A DNA stretch of 64,000 bases from Andrena cerasifolii (GCF_050908995.1 NC_135123.1:4526001-4590000), one strand, 5' to 3'. Shown: positions 1 to 11,783, counted from the first letter of the stretch. Notes: generated by a model from the letters alone, not told the origin. Made by a program: numbers and translations.

Positions 1-832
1 CCGATAATGTTAGTGAATATTTCACAGCCGTGGCGTTAAGCTGATGTGTATTTAAATAAAAATTCTGTAAATCGTTGCTAAAGCCACAAGGATTATTTCT
101 TTATACCCTCGTAGATCCGTTCAAACGTGTTCCACCATAATCGCCGTGAAACGGGGTAGTTGCGTAGCATAATTAAGCGATATATCGATCCTTGTCCTTG
201 CACATATCCCACGTTGTTATCGTAAATCCCATTGGCATGCGAGTGATCGCTTATTACTTCCCACATTAGCATAGCAAATGCAACGTGTTTTCGAATTTCA
301 CGCCGGAATAAATTTGTGCTAGGGGGCGGATAGATTAATAAACAATTATACGAATGGCGTTGTCGCGCGGCCGACGCGAATAGTAAACGAATAGACAGCT
401 CGATAAGTATTCGAACAAAATTTCAGCGGAAATGCGAAACAATAAAGCTAAGGGTATACCTGTTATATGTCGATAACACAATTCGATTGATGTCGGCGCA
501 TTAGTCGTCGCCACGTAGCGCTACGTGATTTCATAACCGGCTGCTTGGCGTCAGTTGCTGGTTCTGCCTTCATCCATTTATCAATTTATTATATTTTCAT
601 TAATGGCTTGCGACGAGCGACATTACGTTTGACATATTTTATATATACAAGTTTGACACATTTTTCTAGGTTGTCGTAATTAACGTGATTATTAATGCGA
701 TTGCGTGTTCCCATAAAATCGAATCCAGTGCACACAGTGGACATGTTTTAAATGTCTGCATTCAATCCATTTGTATGTATTTGTATTCCACTGGTATATT
801 TAGGGTGCAAATATCGAAGAGAGAGATACGTA
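1..832. other. Unassigned sequence
   Basis: AT-rich sequence with no open frame, tRNA-like fold, tandem array or terminal repeat that I can recognise. It ends where the palindromic element at 833 begins. Confidence 0.4.
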
Positions 833-1333
833 TAGTGCCTCTACGAGCTATAGTGACTTAGGTGTGGAGTCACTCAGCGGGGTCTTAATCGATATCCTGC
901 TGGGTATGGGCCGCTAAACGGGGCCCACTACTGCCTCTTGCAGGACTGTGTTTAGGGAGGATCAGGACAAAACTGGGGCCCTATAGATTAAGTGTTACAG
1001 CTTCGATTTTAATAGAATAAAACAGAAATGGAAGATACTGTTTATCATTATTAAAAGACACCAATTAAGCTTTGCTACTGGATATTCAATATTGTCTCAT
1101 TGTGAGCACATATTAAATACAAATCCATTTCAGTAAGGTATATGTACTGTATTAGAACAGTAGCAAAATAAATTATTTTATATTAAAAACTTATTTTACT
1201 CTTTAGGATCCAGGTTTTGCCCTGGTCTTCCCTAAACACAGTCCTGCAAGAGGTAGTAGGAGGGGCACGTTTAGCGGCCCGTACCCAGCAGCAGGGTATC
1301 GGTTAAGACCCCGCTGAGTGACTTCACACCTAA
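833..1333. mobile_element. Palindromic TA-site element, copy 1
   Basis: Two arms in inverted orientation (about 833-985 and 1203-1333) share the outer sequence tagtgcctctacgagctata and an inner block containing cagtcctgcaagaggtagta. A second copy lies at 40376-40803 and ends in gaggcactata, so the termini are probably TA-flanked as in mariner-type MITEs. No coding capacity is seen. In this copy the right arm is cut after cacacctaa by a foldback element starting at 1334. The second copy reads cacacctaagtcactatag there, which is the uninterrupted state. Superfamily assignment is inference from the TA site. Confidence 0.7.
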
Positions 1334-2010
1334 CAAGGGGAGGACACCGCGTGGTAGACACCGATTTTGATGAGCCTTGGCACGATGGAGCTATGTCGAA
1401 AATAAGTGAATAAGTGTCCGAGCGTTTCTGCCAATGGGATTTAATAATAGAGATATTTACTTGGAAATTATTAAAAATTTCATGGTGGCCGTGGGGTTTT
1501 AGTGGGTAAAAATCCCACACTACCCTGGCGTCCCCGGGGGATTCCCCTCTGAACGAGTCGAGGTGCCTTTTGAAGATTTCCCCAAGTTAAAAAAAAATTA
1601 TAATTCTCCTTTTTTAACTTAAAATTTATAATTTTTTTTAACTTAAAATTTATAATTTTTTTTAACTTAAAATTTATAATTTTTTTTAACTTAAAATTTA
1701 TAATTTTTGTTTAACTTAAAATTTATAATTTTTTTTTTAACTTAAAATTTATAATTTTTGTTTAACTTAAAGTTTATAATTTTTTTTAACTTGGAGAAAT
1801 CTTCAAGAGGCACCCCGACTCCTTCACAGGGGAATCCCCCGGAGACACCAGGGTAGTGTGGGATTTTTACCCATTAAAACCCCACGGCCACTATGAAATG
1901 TTTAATAATTTACATGTAAATATCTCTATTATTAAGGCCTATTGGCCGAAACACTCGGACACCTATCTACTTATTTTCGACATAGATCCAGCGTGCCAAA
2001 GCTCATCCTA
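1334..2010. mobile_element. Foldback element with SINE-like arms, copy 1 (right end lost)
   Basis: Long inverted repeat with arms at about 1334-1590 and 1790-2010, inserted after a TAA in the element at 833. The full copy at 18607-19199 has CAAGG...CTTG termini and a TAA duplication on both sides. Each arm contains a GC-rich block (ccccgggggattcccctc), then a segment ending in an A/T-rich centre. That block and the ttttagtggg segment resemble the 3' tail of the tRNA-SINE at 33437, pointing inward. Homology to the other copy stops near 2010, so the right terminus is missing. Open frames across the arms are by-products of the repeat. Confidence 0.75.
1611..1793 (+). repeat. 24-26 bp A/T minisatellite
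   Basis: About eight tandem copies of a unit close to aacttaaaatttataatttt with a T-run of variable length. It forms the centre of the foldback element at 1334-2010. The second copy of that element (18607) has only an unstructured A/T centre, so the array expanded in this copy alone. Confidence 0.9.
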
Positions 2011-2095
2011 CTGACCGAGTAAACTAATCTATCTAGCTTCTCAGAAAAACTCAAGTCGTTTGGACCAATTTTGAAAGAGTGCTTCTGTTTTGAAA

Positions 2096-2122
2096 GGTGT
2101 CCCAATACTTTTGTCCGGCACT
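2096..2122 (-). mobile_element. Tc1-like terminal repeat (right end)
   Basis: The sequence ending in acttttgtccggcactg matches the general form of Tc1 termini (CAGTGCCGGACAAAAGTATT on the other strand). The preceding 80 bases (around 2030-2065, gacttgag complement) are shared in inverted orientation with 18460-18530, next to a second Tc1-like end. No transposase remains between this end and the foldback remnant at 1334-2010. Confidence 0.55.
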
Positions 2123-3732
2123 GTGTCAGGAAAGAATTGCTATTAATTACATTTGAACACTGGAGTACCGCGTATGGGTTGGAATGCGTTAACGCACGCT
2201 TGAATTTGTAATTTTATTGAAGCCGGCAATGAGGATTTAACACTCTTAATTTCGAAATAATTGTACGCGATGTCACCACGCAATTTATTTCCACGTACGT
2301 GATTCTTTTTTCAATATCGCAGAAATGGTGAAGGAAGTAAATAAATAAATAATCGAACGAAAGAAAGAAGAAAGAGGAGAACGTTGAAAAGTAAATGTGT
2401 TGATTTTATAGTTTCATGTTTCATGTTATGGTTTTGTGATCATTGCATGAACATTGTTGCAGCAGTTAGTTATTGCAGGTTGAAATTTGAGCGCCCCGGG
2501 ATAGCAGACGTACTCGGGGAAAGTACAAGGCTTTCTCTTTCCGTATAATGCATGTGTCATATCTACCCATACTGTCCTTAAGCAATTGTGTATATGCAAA
2601 TGCATGAAACTTCATAACGTAAAATATAGCCAGGTGGAAAACATCTGTAACACGAATGGTGAACCACACACTACACAGAAGAACACTATATCAAATGCAC
2701 TTGTAATGTGCCCTAATGAACCACCAAGGTCACATCCCTCACACGTGACAGCATCTGGCGAGGAGAGTGCAAAGTTCTGATCATTGATTTGACTAAAAGC
2801 ATGCATATAATTAGTCTACTTCGTGTGTAGTACTGCGTTAAATGCACGGGGCGTATTACTAAAGAATTTGTGAGAAAATTGAGTTTAAACTAACGTCATT
2901 CCCAATTATTTTATATGGGATTATGTGTCAGAACGAGATTAATTTAAACACCTAATCACAGGACTAATTAAAAATTAGAAAAATAAATACATATGCTTGG
3001 AATTGTAATGTGGATTACCGTTGGGTTATCGCTAATACCTAATTACAGCTTTGATTTTGTTGTGCTCGTTGCTGTCGCAGACTTTTTAGTAGTGCACCCC
3101 TGCCCTCAATTGAATCGATAAGTTTGAAAAGCTAAGAAGTTCAATTTTTGAGGATATTCACTTTTTGGGGTGAAAGATTTACGTCCCGTCAGATTTCAAA
3201 GATTTTTATGAAGCTCTAACAAGTTGACGTACAACAGAGCGAGAAGAATTTCCAGAACAGGATGTCCAATCCTGATTATATCTTCCATTTTATTCAAGTT
3301 CTTATCTGATTTCTTACGGAACTATATATAATGAATTTGAGTTTAAAATTAAATGTTTTATATAACCATCCCTACACTGCTCTTAAACAATTTCTCAATT
3401 CCCCTATTCGGTATCATCTATTTCGAAAAAGGGATATAAGTCTAAGCAACAACAGCTGAAATTTGACCACCTAAACCATTTTTAAAATGAATAAAATTTC
3501 ACTAAACATAAGATACCTGCCTAACCGAAAAATAATACCGCCGAGTTTGTTTGTTCTAACACTAAAATACGGACACTGAACATTTGTTCCATTTCCTATA
3601 AAATTATTTTTTGAGGCCCTATCCACTTTTGGAAAATATCGCTTCAATTATATATATTTATTACACATATTATACACTAATTATATGTATTAAAACCAAA
3701 TCGGTGGCCCAAACCTCATGCAATCTCAGTAG
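2123..3732. other. Unassigned sequence
   Basis: AT-rich, with only short unrelated open frames of at most 67 codons. I see no repeats, terminal structures or RNA-gene features. Confidence 0.4.
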
Positions 3733-3770
3733 TATAGTAAAGAGAGTTCTAACCCAAATTTGAGTTGTGC

Positions 3771-4030
3771 GTTCAATACACGTTCAGAGTGGTACGATAG
3801 ACGTTCAATATGCGTTCAGAGTGGTACGATAGACGTTCAATACACGTTGAGAGTGGTACGATAGACTTTCAATACACGTTCAGAGTGGTGCGATAGACTT
3901 TCAATACATGTTCAGAGTGGTACAATAGACGTTGAATACACGTTCAGAGTGATACGATAGACGTTCAATACAGTTGAGAGAGGTACGAGAGACGTTTAAT
4001 ATACGTTCAAAGTGGTACGATAGATTTATA
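3771..4030 (+). repeat. 32-bp minisatellite (left array)
   Basis: About eight tandem units differing by one to three substitutions, with one unit shortened near 3970. They are the reverse complement of the array at 4075-4210 within the same TIR element. Confidence 0.9.
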
Positions 4031-4074
4031 CATATGATAATACATGTTCAGAGTAATACTGGCACCATAGGTGT

Positions 4075-4210
4075 ATTGAGCGTCTATCGTACCACTTTGA
4101 ACGTGTATTGAACGTCTATCGTACCACTCTGAACGTGTATTGAACGTCTATCGTACCACTCTGAGCTTCTATTGAACGTCTATCGTACCACTCTGAACGT
4201 GTATTGAACG
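4075..4210 (-). repeat. 32-bp minisatellite (right array)
   Basis: About four tandem units of the same 32-bp sequence as 3771-4030, in inverted orientation, so the element can fold back over its full length. Confidence 0.9.
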
Positions 4211-4247
4211 CAAACCTCAAATTTGGGTTAGAATTCTCTTTACTATA

Positions 4248-6193
4248 AGCGCAGTTGGAAAGCACCTTTATGTACTTGCAGCTCATTTTGATTTCACATA
4301 TTTTTTTTTATTTTGTAATTATTATTATCTTCTATTTTTTGTGATTTATTTGATTTCATGTACTTGGCGTAATTTTTTTACTTTTTTAAAAGTTTTTTTT
4401 ATGGGGTTCTCTTTACTATACTACTACTCTCTTACAATTTGTGAAAGCCGCCACTCCCGTGTAACAAATCGTGTTACAACTGTTGTATTTATTTGCGGTG
4501 TAAATATATCAGCTGTTCATAATCATTACCAAAATTCCATGCATGATACCATTTATAATCACACCTCAGTCACCACCATCATGCACAAGTGTTAGTTACG
4601 CGCACGGAAAAGTGTCAACATAGATCAAATAATGTTGCCGTACGATTTATTTTCTAGTAGAGTTACATATTCTATAGTAGTGTCACGGAGTATGGAGTTC
4701 AAATGCTTATTCCAATTCCTGCCAGCTCTAAACTGAATCTAACATTTTCTGCAGAATGTTTCCTAATATAGAGGCTGGCGTGGGGCGAGGCGAGGTTGAA
4801 TGCTAATCCGAGTCCATGCTAGGTTCAGTTGGGGTGGTTTCTAAAATTTGCTAATGTTCCCCGTACTCTGCTGCACATGGTGCTCGGTTTCGAAAGGTGA
4901 TGACGTTGTACGGGCCGTGCGGGGTTTTGCAAAAATCGTTATCGAGCGGCGCAGAATGGCTCACGCCAAACAGATGGTCCCGATGGTGTCCACTTGGCAT
5001 GCATTTACGATGCGGCTGTCGCTGTTCAGAGTAGCAGAGAAAGACTTCTAAAAGTTAATGTTTTTAATAACGGCGACGGTGCAAACTGCGTAGCTTAACC
5101 AAATTGTTACTAGAAGCTTAAGGTTCTTTGACTGTCGCGAGAAAGTGCGCATCTAATTGTGCGTCTGTAATTATAAATTTAATCGCAGGCCAAATAGTGA
5201 CAGACGATAACAATAAAATTGAACGATTCTTGGCACATTTCGCTGGTAAATGGGGCCAGGTATGTTTCTGTCCACCTGTTCACAGTCGCTCGCGATGCCA
5301 TTGACGCGTAAAGAAAACCGTGGCTGCAGCTGGGAGAAGGTTCAGGTACAAAAGTCTGACATACGCCGATGGCATAATCTCTGCACGACTGGTGTGGCTA
5401 GGAATCGGTGCCAAGGCTCGCATAAATTTGCGGGATGGAAAGAGTCTAAAAGAAGTCGTTTCCTCCCAGTGTCTTTGTTCGGCTCTCCTTTTTCCATTCC
5501 TTCTTCCCCCCATCGAGCTTCCAGCACAGGCCCTTGCACCTCCAAAGCATTATTCATCTTTCGATTCGAAGCTTTCGTCGCCACGGCCTGTAGGTGTCTT
5601 TATCGCATTTATTGAATGCTTTTTTTACATGTTCGTTAACTCTTTGATACGTGTTTATTTAGATAATCTGCTGTGCATTGTACATATAGCTCCTTCGACA
5701 AAACGTTCATTGTAGAAATTCAAAGTAACACATCGCTCCGGGTGTACAAAGTAGGCGAAGAACTGAACTAAAACTACGCTGAATAGGTCCTGAACTGGAA
5801 TAGAAACTGGTCCAGGATTGTGTCCGACTATATACGAAGTCTTATTGAGGTAAATTCGATGCCACCGGTTTTGGCCTGTCAAGGCCACTGAGGGGTAATC
5901 TCCACTACACCGTTTGTCTATTTCACCACTCCCTTTCTTCAGAATCTCTTCACTCCGCCTGGAGCTACGCCCGTTTGCTAGCCATACGTATGTTGATACG
6001 TAGGTATATCGAGCAATATTGAGGTTTGCAGGAGTAGTTTAGAGAAACTGGTCGGAAACAAAGGAGACCGAAGGAGGTCTTTGATACCCAGTCACTCAGT
6101 TGTAATGCTCCGACACTAAATAGCCTGCCGAACCTCGAATCTAAGCATCGCAGCTCTCTTTTGTCTGGACATGCGCGTTTGGAGGGGTTACTG
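4248..6193. other. Mostly unassigned sequence
   Basis: Apart from the isolated terminus at 4406-4421 I recognise nothing. Overlapping open frames around 5250-5715 run on both strands through a relatively GC-rich patch. They show no domain, no codon bias contrast and no splice context, so they are not called as genes. Confidence 0.4.
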
Positions 6194-6201
6194 CCATAGA
6201 T

Positions 6202-6737
6202 CAGGGTTGAGCAACTTGTTTCCCGCCGGGGGCCGCACAGTTAGCGTCACAGGGTTGTGGGTTCCTGCAAACTATTCGCAGTAGAGGGGGGACACTTACG
6301 GCCCGTATCTAACCTAGACGTACGGGCCGTAAGGCCCGTTTCACACCATTGGTCCGGTCACGGTCTGGTCTCGATCAAAATCATATCCGTGAGCGTCCAC
6401 ACTAACAAGTCGGACGAGTGTGGACGCTCAGGGATGTGATTTTGATCGAGACCGGAACGGGACCGGACCGATAGTGTGGATCTGGCCTAAGTGTTCCCCC
6501 TCCACTACGAATAGTTTGCAGGAACCCACTTCCCGGCAACGTTGCGCACAGTGCCCACTACCAGTCAGCCGGTTCCCCCACCATCAGCAATATCAGCTAT
6601 GTCGGAGCAAGAACTCCGTGCGGCTCGCAAGCCGCCAGTGTAGAGCGTAGGAGTTAAATAGGTATGGAGGGGGTCGTTCTCCTACAGCTCAGCAGAGCAG
6701 GAAAGTTGGGGTATGGGCCGCGAGTTGCTTAGACCTG
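6202..6737. mobile_element. Non-autonomous hAT-like element with nested foldback
   Basis: The left terminus cagggttgagcaacttg and the inverted right terminus (cgagttgcttagacctg) both start with CAG and give GAGCAACT / AAGCAACT in the same register. The 8 bp on each side are ccatagat and ccataaac, a degraded 8-bp duplication as expected for hAT. The internal blocks cagccggttcccccac and cgttctcctac are shared with the hAT MITE at 7577-7834, so the two are relatives. It is interrupted by a palindrome at 6257-6529. Confidence 0.7.
6257..6529. mobile_element. Palindromic element nested in the hAT MITE
   Basis: It starts gtgggttcctgcaaactatt and ends with the exact inverse. The interior is also palindromic (ctcgatcaaaatca and tgattttgatcgag; gtccacac and gtgtggac). 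Only a TT is shared by the two flanks, so the family is unresolved. No coding capacity. Confidence 0.8.
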
Positions 6738-6745
6738 CCATAAAC

Positions 6746-7568
6746 AGAGTGCCCTTTATCGTTACCATTCAAAAGCTTCCATTACATGAAAATCGGTCTC
6801 TTCTTCGACCGGCAAAGTAGAATGGACCCTTAACTGGCAAAAGTTACTTGGTTCCAACGTTATGGTCAACAGACGTTATTTCGTAATGCCAAATTTTGAG
6901 ATTTGGAGATCACGTAAGGTTCTTTAAGCGGGTATCGTTTGAAACAGGGTTAAAAATACGTGACGTATGTTACTTATTTTCTAAAGAAAGTGGGACCTAA
7001 AATTTTTGTCAATATACTTATTTATCTTTAACGAATATTTACAAATTTTTACATGCAAAAAATCAGTATTATCGAAGTTATGTTAACTCTCGAATTCAAC
7101 AATATATCTCGATCAATATTATCGAAGTTATATTAACTACTCTTCTTTCTGAAATAGGTATGTCTTGGTGAGCACATAGATCGCTTCTACGATACCTTTT
7201 TTTGCCATCTCTGCAGTATCTGACGCCCTCCTCTCGGATCAAGTGTATCGCCCATGATGTGTATTTTTACTTTTTCAGGCTCCTGACCAATAGTTACACC
7301 CATATCTCTTAATACTTGTAAAGAAACGATTCGTATAGACCAGTGCTTCCCAACCCTTCCTGACCCTTGGCGCACTTAAGCCCTTCCCAGAATTCCTCGG
7401 CACACTATCAGTAGGAATATACAAAACATATAAATGTTAGAAAGTATGTAGATACACAGAACTTACATTTATGAAAAACTTCTTTAAAACAAATCTTGTT
7501 CTTTTTTCTCCTCTTGGAGGCATTGCGCCACGGCACACTTTAGCGTCGTCTCGTGACACACCGGTATA
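6746..7568. other. Unassigned sequence
   Basis: AT-rich. The only structure seen is a short direct repeat (tattatcgaagttat) at about 7068 and 7118, some 50 bp apart. Confidence 0.4.
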
Positions 7569-7576
7569 GACTATAG

Positions 7577-7834
7577 CAGGAGTGTCCAACTTCCCCACTC
7601 CGGGAGCCGCACTAGTCGGGCCCCAGGTCAGCCGGTTCCCCCACTTATTATTCTCCAGGCGTTGCACGAGACCCGGCAGGGAGAGACCTGACTAACCCAG
7701 ACCTAACGCAGCACCCGGAGGAGAAATTCATCAGAGTGAAGTAGGTGTGGAGGGGGCCGTTCTCCTACGGCTCTAGGGAGCAGGCGAAGACGAGGAGCCA
7801 CTGCGGCTCGCGAGCCGCTAGTTCGACACCCCTG
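7577..7834. mobile_element. hAT-type MITE, intact ends
   Basis: Begins caggagtgtccaacttcccc and ends with the inverse-type terminus gttcgacacccctg. It is flanked on both sides by the perfect 8-bp duplication gactatag, the hAT signature. It is 258 bp with no coding sequence. A second copy, in the opposite orientation, is at 33278-33888, where a SINE has split it. The internal telomere-like string ctaacccagacctaac (7692-7707) is present in both copies and so belongs to the family consensus. Confidence 0.93.
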
Positions 7835-7842
7835 GACTATAG

Positions 7843-8071
7843 TGTATGGACAATCGAGAACATGTCGACGAGCTTCATGGGAGCAAGTTCGGCAAGCATG
7901 CTGGCTAGTGTGTGGGAACAACGAGCGGTTCAAATACTCGGCTGCTCGCTGGAAATTGCTTAGCGCAGCTGAGTCTCGTCGAATTTGTTTGTATTGTGTG
8001 TGGACAATCGCGAGCATGTCGGCGAGCTTTACGCGAGAACGTTCGGCGAGCATGCTTGCTGGTGTATGGGG
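7843..8071 (+). repeat. Diverged direct duplication, 153-bp period
   Basis: About 75 bp at 7843-7917 (gtgtatggacaatcgagaac onward) recurs at 7996-8071 with roughly 80 percent identity. Both copies contain gcaagcatg or gcgagcatg and end gtgtgtggg or gtgtatggg. The first copy starts at the right-hand target duplication of the hAT MITE. I do not recognise the source. Confidence 0.7.
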
Positions 8072-8612
8072 GCCTTTAGAAACCATTCGCCACGCACTTT
8101 GTTCGCAACCGGCCCGTAATCTAGGCATCCGCTCGATCTGTTTCCTTAAACACTTATTACTCACACCCGACGCGCGCTTAGTTCATTCATCCGCACCACA
8201 ATCTCGCTCTTCCGTACGCTACAGAAGCTTTCCTTTGTGTTATCTTATGCATATTCTATGAATTTTATAGAAGTATGTATGTACATAATATGCATTTTAT
8301 TTTTTTCGACGCAAGTTCAGTATATTTTAAGTATTTAAAAAAAAATAGTTTGCGCGCTATTTAACATGCAATGCTTTTATTGTACCAGATAATTTACGGT
8401 GAAGCAAAGGACAATGGTAGAAAATGGACTTCTATGGCCCCTGCAGCCAGCGTAAAATATTACCAAATCATAAATCTATAGGTTCTAGGAATTCCAAAAG
8501 GCATACTTATATGTGTATCCGTCATCTGATGGAGTTGTAAAAAATGCAATGATTATTTTGCAAATGGATCAGCATTGCGAAGAAAGAAGTTAATTACGGG
8601 CGAATTCCACTT
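8072..8612. other. Unassigned sequence
   Basis: No recognisable element or gene. The first part is relatively GC-rich, then AT-rich. Confidence 0.35.
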
Positions 8613-8831
8613 GCGCCCAAATCGCCCGCGCCCACGGCCATAGGGTTTTTCCATTTTTGTAATAAAATGAATATCATAAATTACATGTTCCTGTTTTCGA
8701 GTCGTAATTTATTTTTTAAAAATCTGTATTTCCCGATAATGACTCTTTCACAGATTTTTGATTCTTCCATGTTTCAAGAGATTTTCATAAATTTTGGAAT
8801 GTTAACCACGGGCGTTGCGGGCGATTCGGGC
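8613..8831. mobile_element. Short TIR element with GC-rich ends
   Basis: The left end gcgcccaaatcgcccgcgcc and the inverted right end (ggcgttgcgggcgattcggg) pair over about 30 bp around an AT-rich interior. The target duplication is unclear. Its right end directly abuts the TTAA foldback remnant at 8836. Confidence 0.55.
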
Positions 8832-8835
8832 TTAA

Positions 8836-9200
8836 GGGGTTATGCCTAGTCAGCTTTCGAAAGAGAACGCGATTCTCGGGAATTTTTTGTGGAATATCTA
8901 CTGTGTAATTTTTTACAACTATTCGCTTATTTTAAAAGTACATATATGTAACAACTCTCAGTAATTTTGTTGTAGAAAAACATTAAGAAATGAACGAATA
9001 ACAGCCATTCTCGCGGAAGCTGTTTCGATAAAGGCGCTGTGCGGTGAGCAAGTTTTCTCTGAGCCCGATCAGCTAAAATTAAAAATTCAAAAACATTCTG
9101 TTAATATATGGTTGAATTCAGTAGATGAACGAAGGTCTTTACTTAAAGTTGGTTTTTGACAAAATGGCGGCCGTTTGACGCAAAATTACGCTTTTCCGAT
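8836..9200. mobile_element. Remnant of TTAA-flanked foldback family
   Basis: Begins after TTAA with ggggttatgcctagtcag, the same terminus as the complete palindrome at 53880-54626. It shares further blocks in the same order (gcggtgagca, an A-rich stretch, aaaatggcgg). It is more diverged, and no right end is found, so it is an old half copy. Confidence 0.7.
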
Positions 9201-11639
9201 GTCTGAATTGTTCGTTTTTCAGTAATTAAAAATACAGTTTTTGTTAAAATAAAAAATCCTTCGTTGATCTATTAGTCTTTGGTATATAAAACTACACTCA
9301 TATAGTTTATAAAAAAAAAAATGAAATTTGATTTCGGACCTGCTGTGCCATAGTTGCACATTCGACCAGCTCAAGTGGGGGGTCTAGAAGATTAATTAAT
9401 ATATTAAACTTTACGCATGTTTTTCTATTTATTATTTTTTTTGTATAATCTCTTAAGACAGCGTATTAAACGTAGGTAATAAATTTTTTCTATGAAAACT
9501 GTAAATTATTCCTGGAAAAAAATTCTTAAAAATGCCTTACTTTTCCGGCCGTCACAGTGATGTTCCCCCTGAAGCTGCACGACGAGCAACGTTCTTCTAA
9601 CATTTATTAGGAAATAATACGTGACACGTAGTAAGAAAATAAGATAATTTATGCATATACCTATTTTTGTTTACCATCAAAGTGTTATTTCATGTCTATT
9701 GTTCTATGGAGCATTGATATAAAATAACGTCAAAACAAAGAAAATAATCAAGCAAGCTTCCCTGTTAACTATTTTCGTTTCAGTTGAATACAGGCTATAT
9801 TAATGATATAACACTTTAACACTGTGCGTATCTTGATCTCAAAAAACGATACAGAAAACGAACGAAATTTTTTCTTCTACTGCCGAAAAACATCAACTCT
9901 GTTACCACTCGATTACTACTCTGTTGCTAGTAAGACCGCAGTGAAGTTTATGTCAAATAACTGGGCGCTAGAATTTTGGCAATTCGATTTATCCCATTTA
10001 AAACCCGTCCCTTTTACAGCGCCTCTCCCCTATTACCTAATTCCAGATAAGTAACAGTGCGTTTCTAACAGATAGGACTAGAAACCGTATTCACAGAGTC
10101 GCGTGATATTAAGTGGGTGGTATTTTCGGGGTACCTCGGGCGGAATATGATATTACGTAGCTGAGCGTCATGGGGTTAATGGGAACAGTGAGTCAGCGCT
10201 GGGATAGTTCACGCGACTTTCAAATAACATGCCCTGACGGTGGAAACATGTTTGCTCTTACGCCTACCTGATTTTACGACCTCACTGCAGCTCTTCTACA
10301 GATTATGCAGAAAATGTTTAGTAAAGTTAATTGTGAGATCTAGCACAGCATTCAGCTGTGTCCCTTTTCTGTACGGCTGTGCACAGACAGCGCGGTAACG
10401 AACGGAATCGATCCTTTCGAATTACGGCACGGTTCAGCGTTCTCAATTTACCGTAATGGTTTGATCCCCGATATTCGATCGCAATAGGAACTTATCACCC
10501 TTGATATTTGTAATTGACGAACGTGTAAACGGCCACGCGGGACGTCGAAGCTTCGGAAGCGTTTCGGTAAGCCCGCCTTCGAATAAAAATCGTGCTGGTC
10601 GTCGAGGTAATCACGGTTTTTATTGCGCCGTCTAGGAGGGCACCGAGGAGAGCAATTTGCGTTTCTTTCTCCGCCGGTCTCTCCCCTAAACGGTTTTCTT
10701 TAACGACCAACTGATTTTTCTTCGCTATATTACCACGGCTACTCGCACCAGGCCCATATATACGTTTCCCAGAGCGATAACAGATTTGTTTCTTTATACT
10801 TTCGCTATTCTTGCGCGCCTGTCTGTTGGTGGTGGAAGAAACGGGGGGTATTCGAAATTTCGCGCACAATTCCCAGCGGGGCCCCTTAATTTGTCACATC
10901 ACACGAAGAATCTAGAGTGCAATTAGCTTTGTCTTTGGCCCTCTTGAAATTCGTCAGGATCCTGTGAAACTCGAACGAGCGGTTCTTCGTCCAATCCACG
11001 GTTCCTGTTCGCAACACAAGCCTCAAGCTTTGATGCATTCCACGTCCTTATCTTTATCCTTGCTCGACTTGATTCTCACTATTTTTCCTCCACCTTCCGC
11101 CCTGTCCGCCCCTGCAGCCTCCTCTCTTTCCTTTCTAGCCCCATTCCTCTCGGTCGCTTACCTCTTTTGCGCAACGTAGCTTCTGCATTTCGTTTGTCAC
11201 TCTCGTCAAAGGACGGCGGCTTCAAATCCTTTCCGCCGCGATCGGAATTCTGCGCCCCTTGGAGTCTTGTAATGTCAGAGACCCAGAAGTACATTGTCTT
11301 CGTGTATCTTCCACTCGCGTTCTGGTTCCCTTTCCTCCTTTCTCTTCTTCTGCTCGTTGCTCCCCGTATGCTTGTTTCGCACGCTCGCGGTAAATAGCCA
11401 CGCCGATTGCTCCGCGGCTAGTAGAACTTGTAGGTGCAAAGAAGACAAGTGGCACGGGCTAACGAAAAGGAGGTAAAGATTTTTCGCAGTGACAAGAAGT
11501 TACGTAGGTACCTAAATACTTATTTCTCTGTTGCGAGAGTCTGATAGATGGATTATAGACGTCTAATGATATCTGTATTGGTGACATGACGGTACAACAG
11601 AGAATTATTGGGTCAGGTTACGCCGATGTGATATAAACC
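9201..11639. other. Unassigned sequence including a C/T-rich patch
   Basis: No element identified. From 11050 to 11390 the plus strand is pyrimidine-rich and GC-richer and carries overlapping open frames on both strands. The longest frame is 124 codons on the minus strand at 10495-10869. None has a recognisable domain or signal, and the pattern fits composition, so no gene is called. Confidence 0.4.
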
Positions 11640-11696
11640 AACAGGAAAGTTCAGTTACCTGAACATTTCGATTTTTTTGAAACTGTGCAGGTTTGG

Positions 11697-11783
11697 CTGC
11701 TTATGGGCAGCCTTATTTGATCCGCGTCATATCCGCTCCGCGCCGCGAATATTCGCGTTGGTCTGTGGGGGCCCTTAAAGAAC
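11697..11783. mobile_element. Harbinger-like MITE fragment
   Basis: Carries cttatgggcagcctt, tccgctccgcgccgcg and the terminus attcgcgttggtctgtggg shared with 12812-12961 and 13607-13766. It is only the right part of the element and lies inside the left arm of the inverted repeat at 11640. Confidence 0.75.

Larger units (their letters stand above)
3733..4247. mobile_element. TIR element built of two opposed 32-bp arrays
   Basis: The termini tatagtaaagagagttctaa and its inverse (ending ctctttactata) are about 35 bp long and face each other. Inside, the left half holds about eight copies of a 32-bp unit (gttcaatacacgttcagagt plus ggtacgatagac) at 3771-4030. The right half holds about four copies in the opposite orientation (4075-4210). 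There is no coding sequence. A further isolated terminus of the same family (ttctctttactatact) is at 4406-4421. The unit degenerates toward the centre. Confidence 0.85.

Noticed and set aside
1203..1520. Frame similar to one at 19010-19228 (WxFYPLKPHGHHExFNNF)
   Set aside because: The similarity is explained by two copies of the same foldback element. The frame runs across a terminal repeat and an insertion junction.
5250..5715. 121- and 131-codon plus-strand frames
   Set aside because: They overlap each other in different frames and also a minus-strand frame, with no recognisable protein.
7703..8261. Open frames of 139-153 codons on both strands
   Set aside because: They overlap the hAT MITE and the diverged duplication. 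The repeated amino acid pattern reflects the DNA repeat.
10495..10869. 124-codon minus-strand frame
   Set aside because: No domain, signal or splice context. It lies in a patch with long frames on both strands that fits composition.
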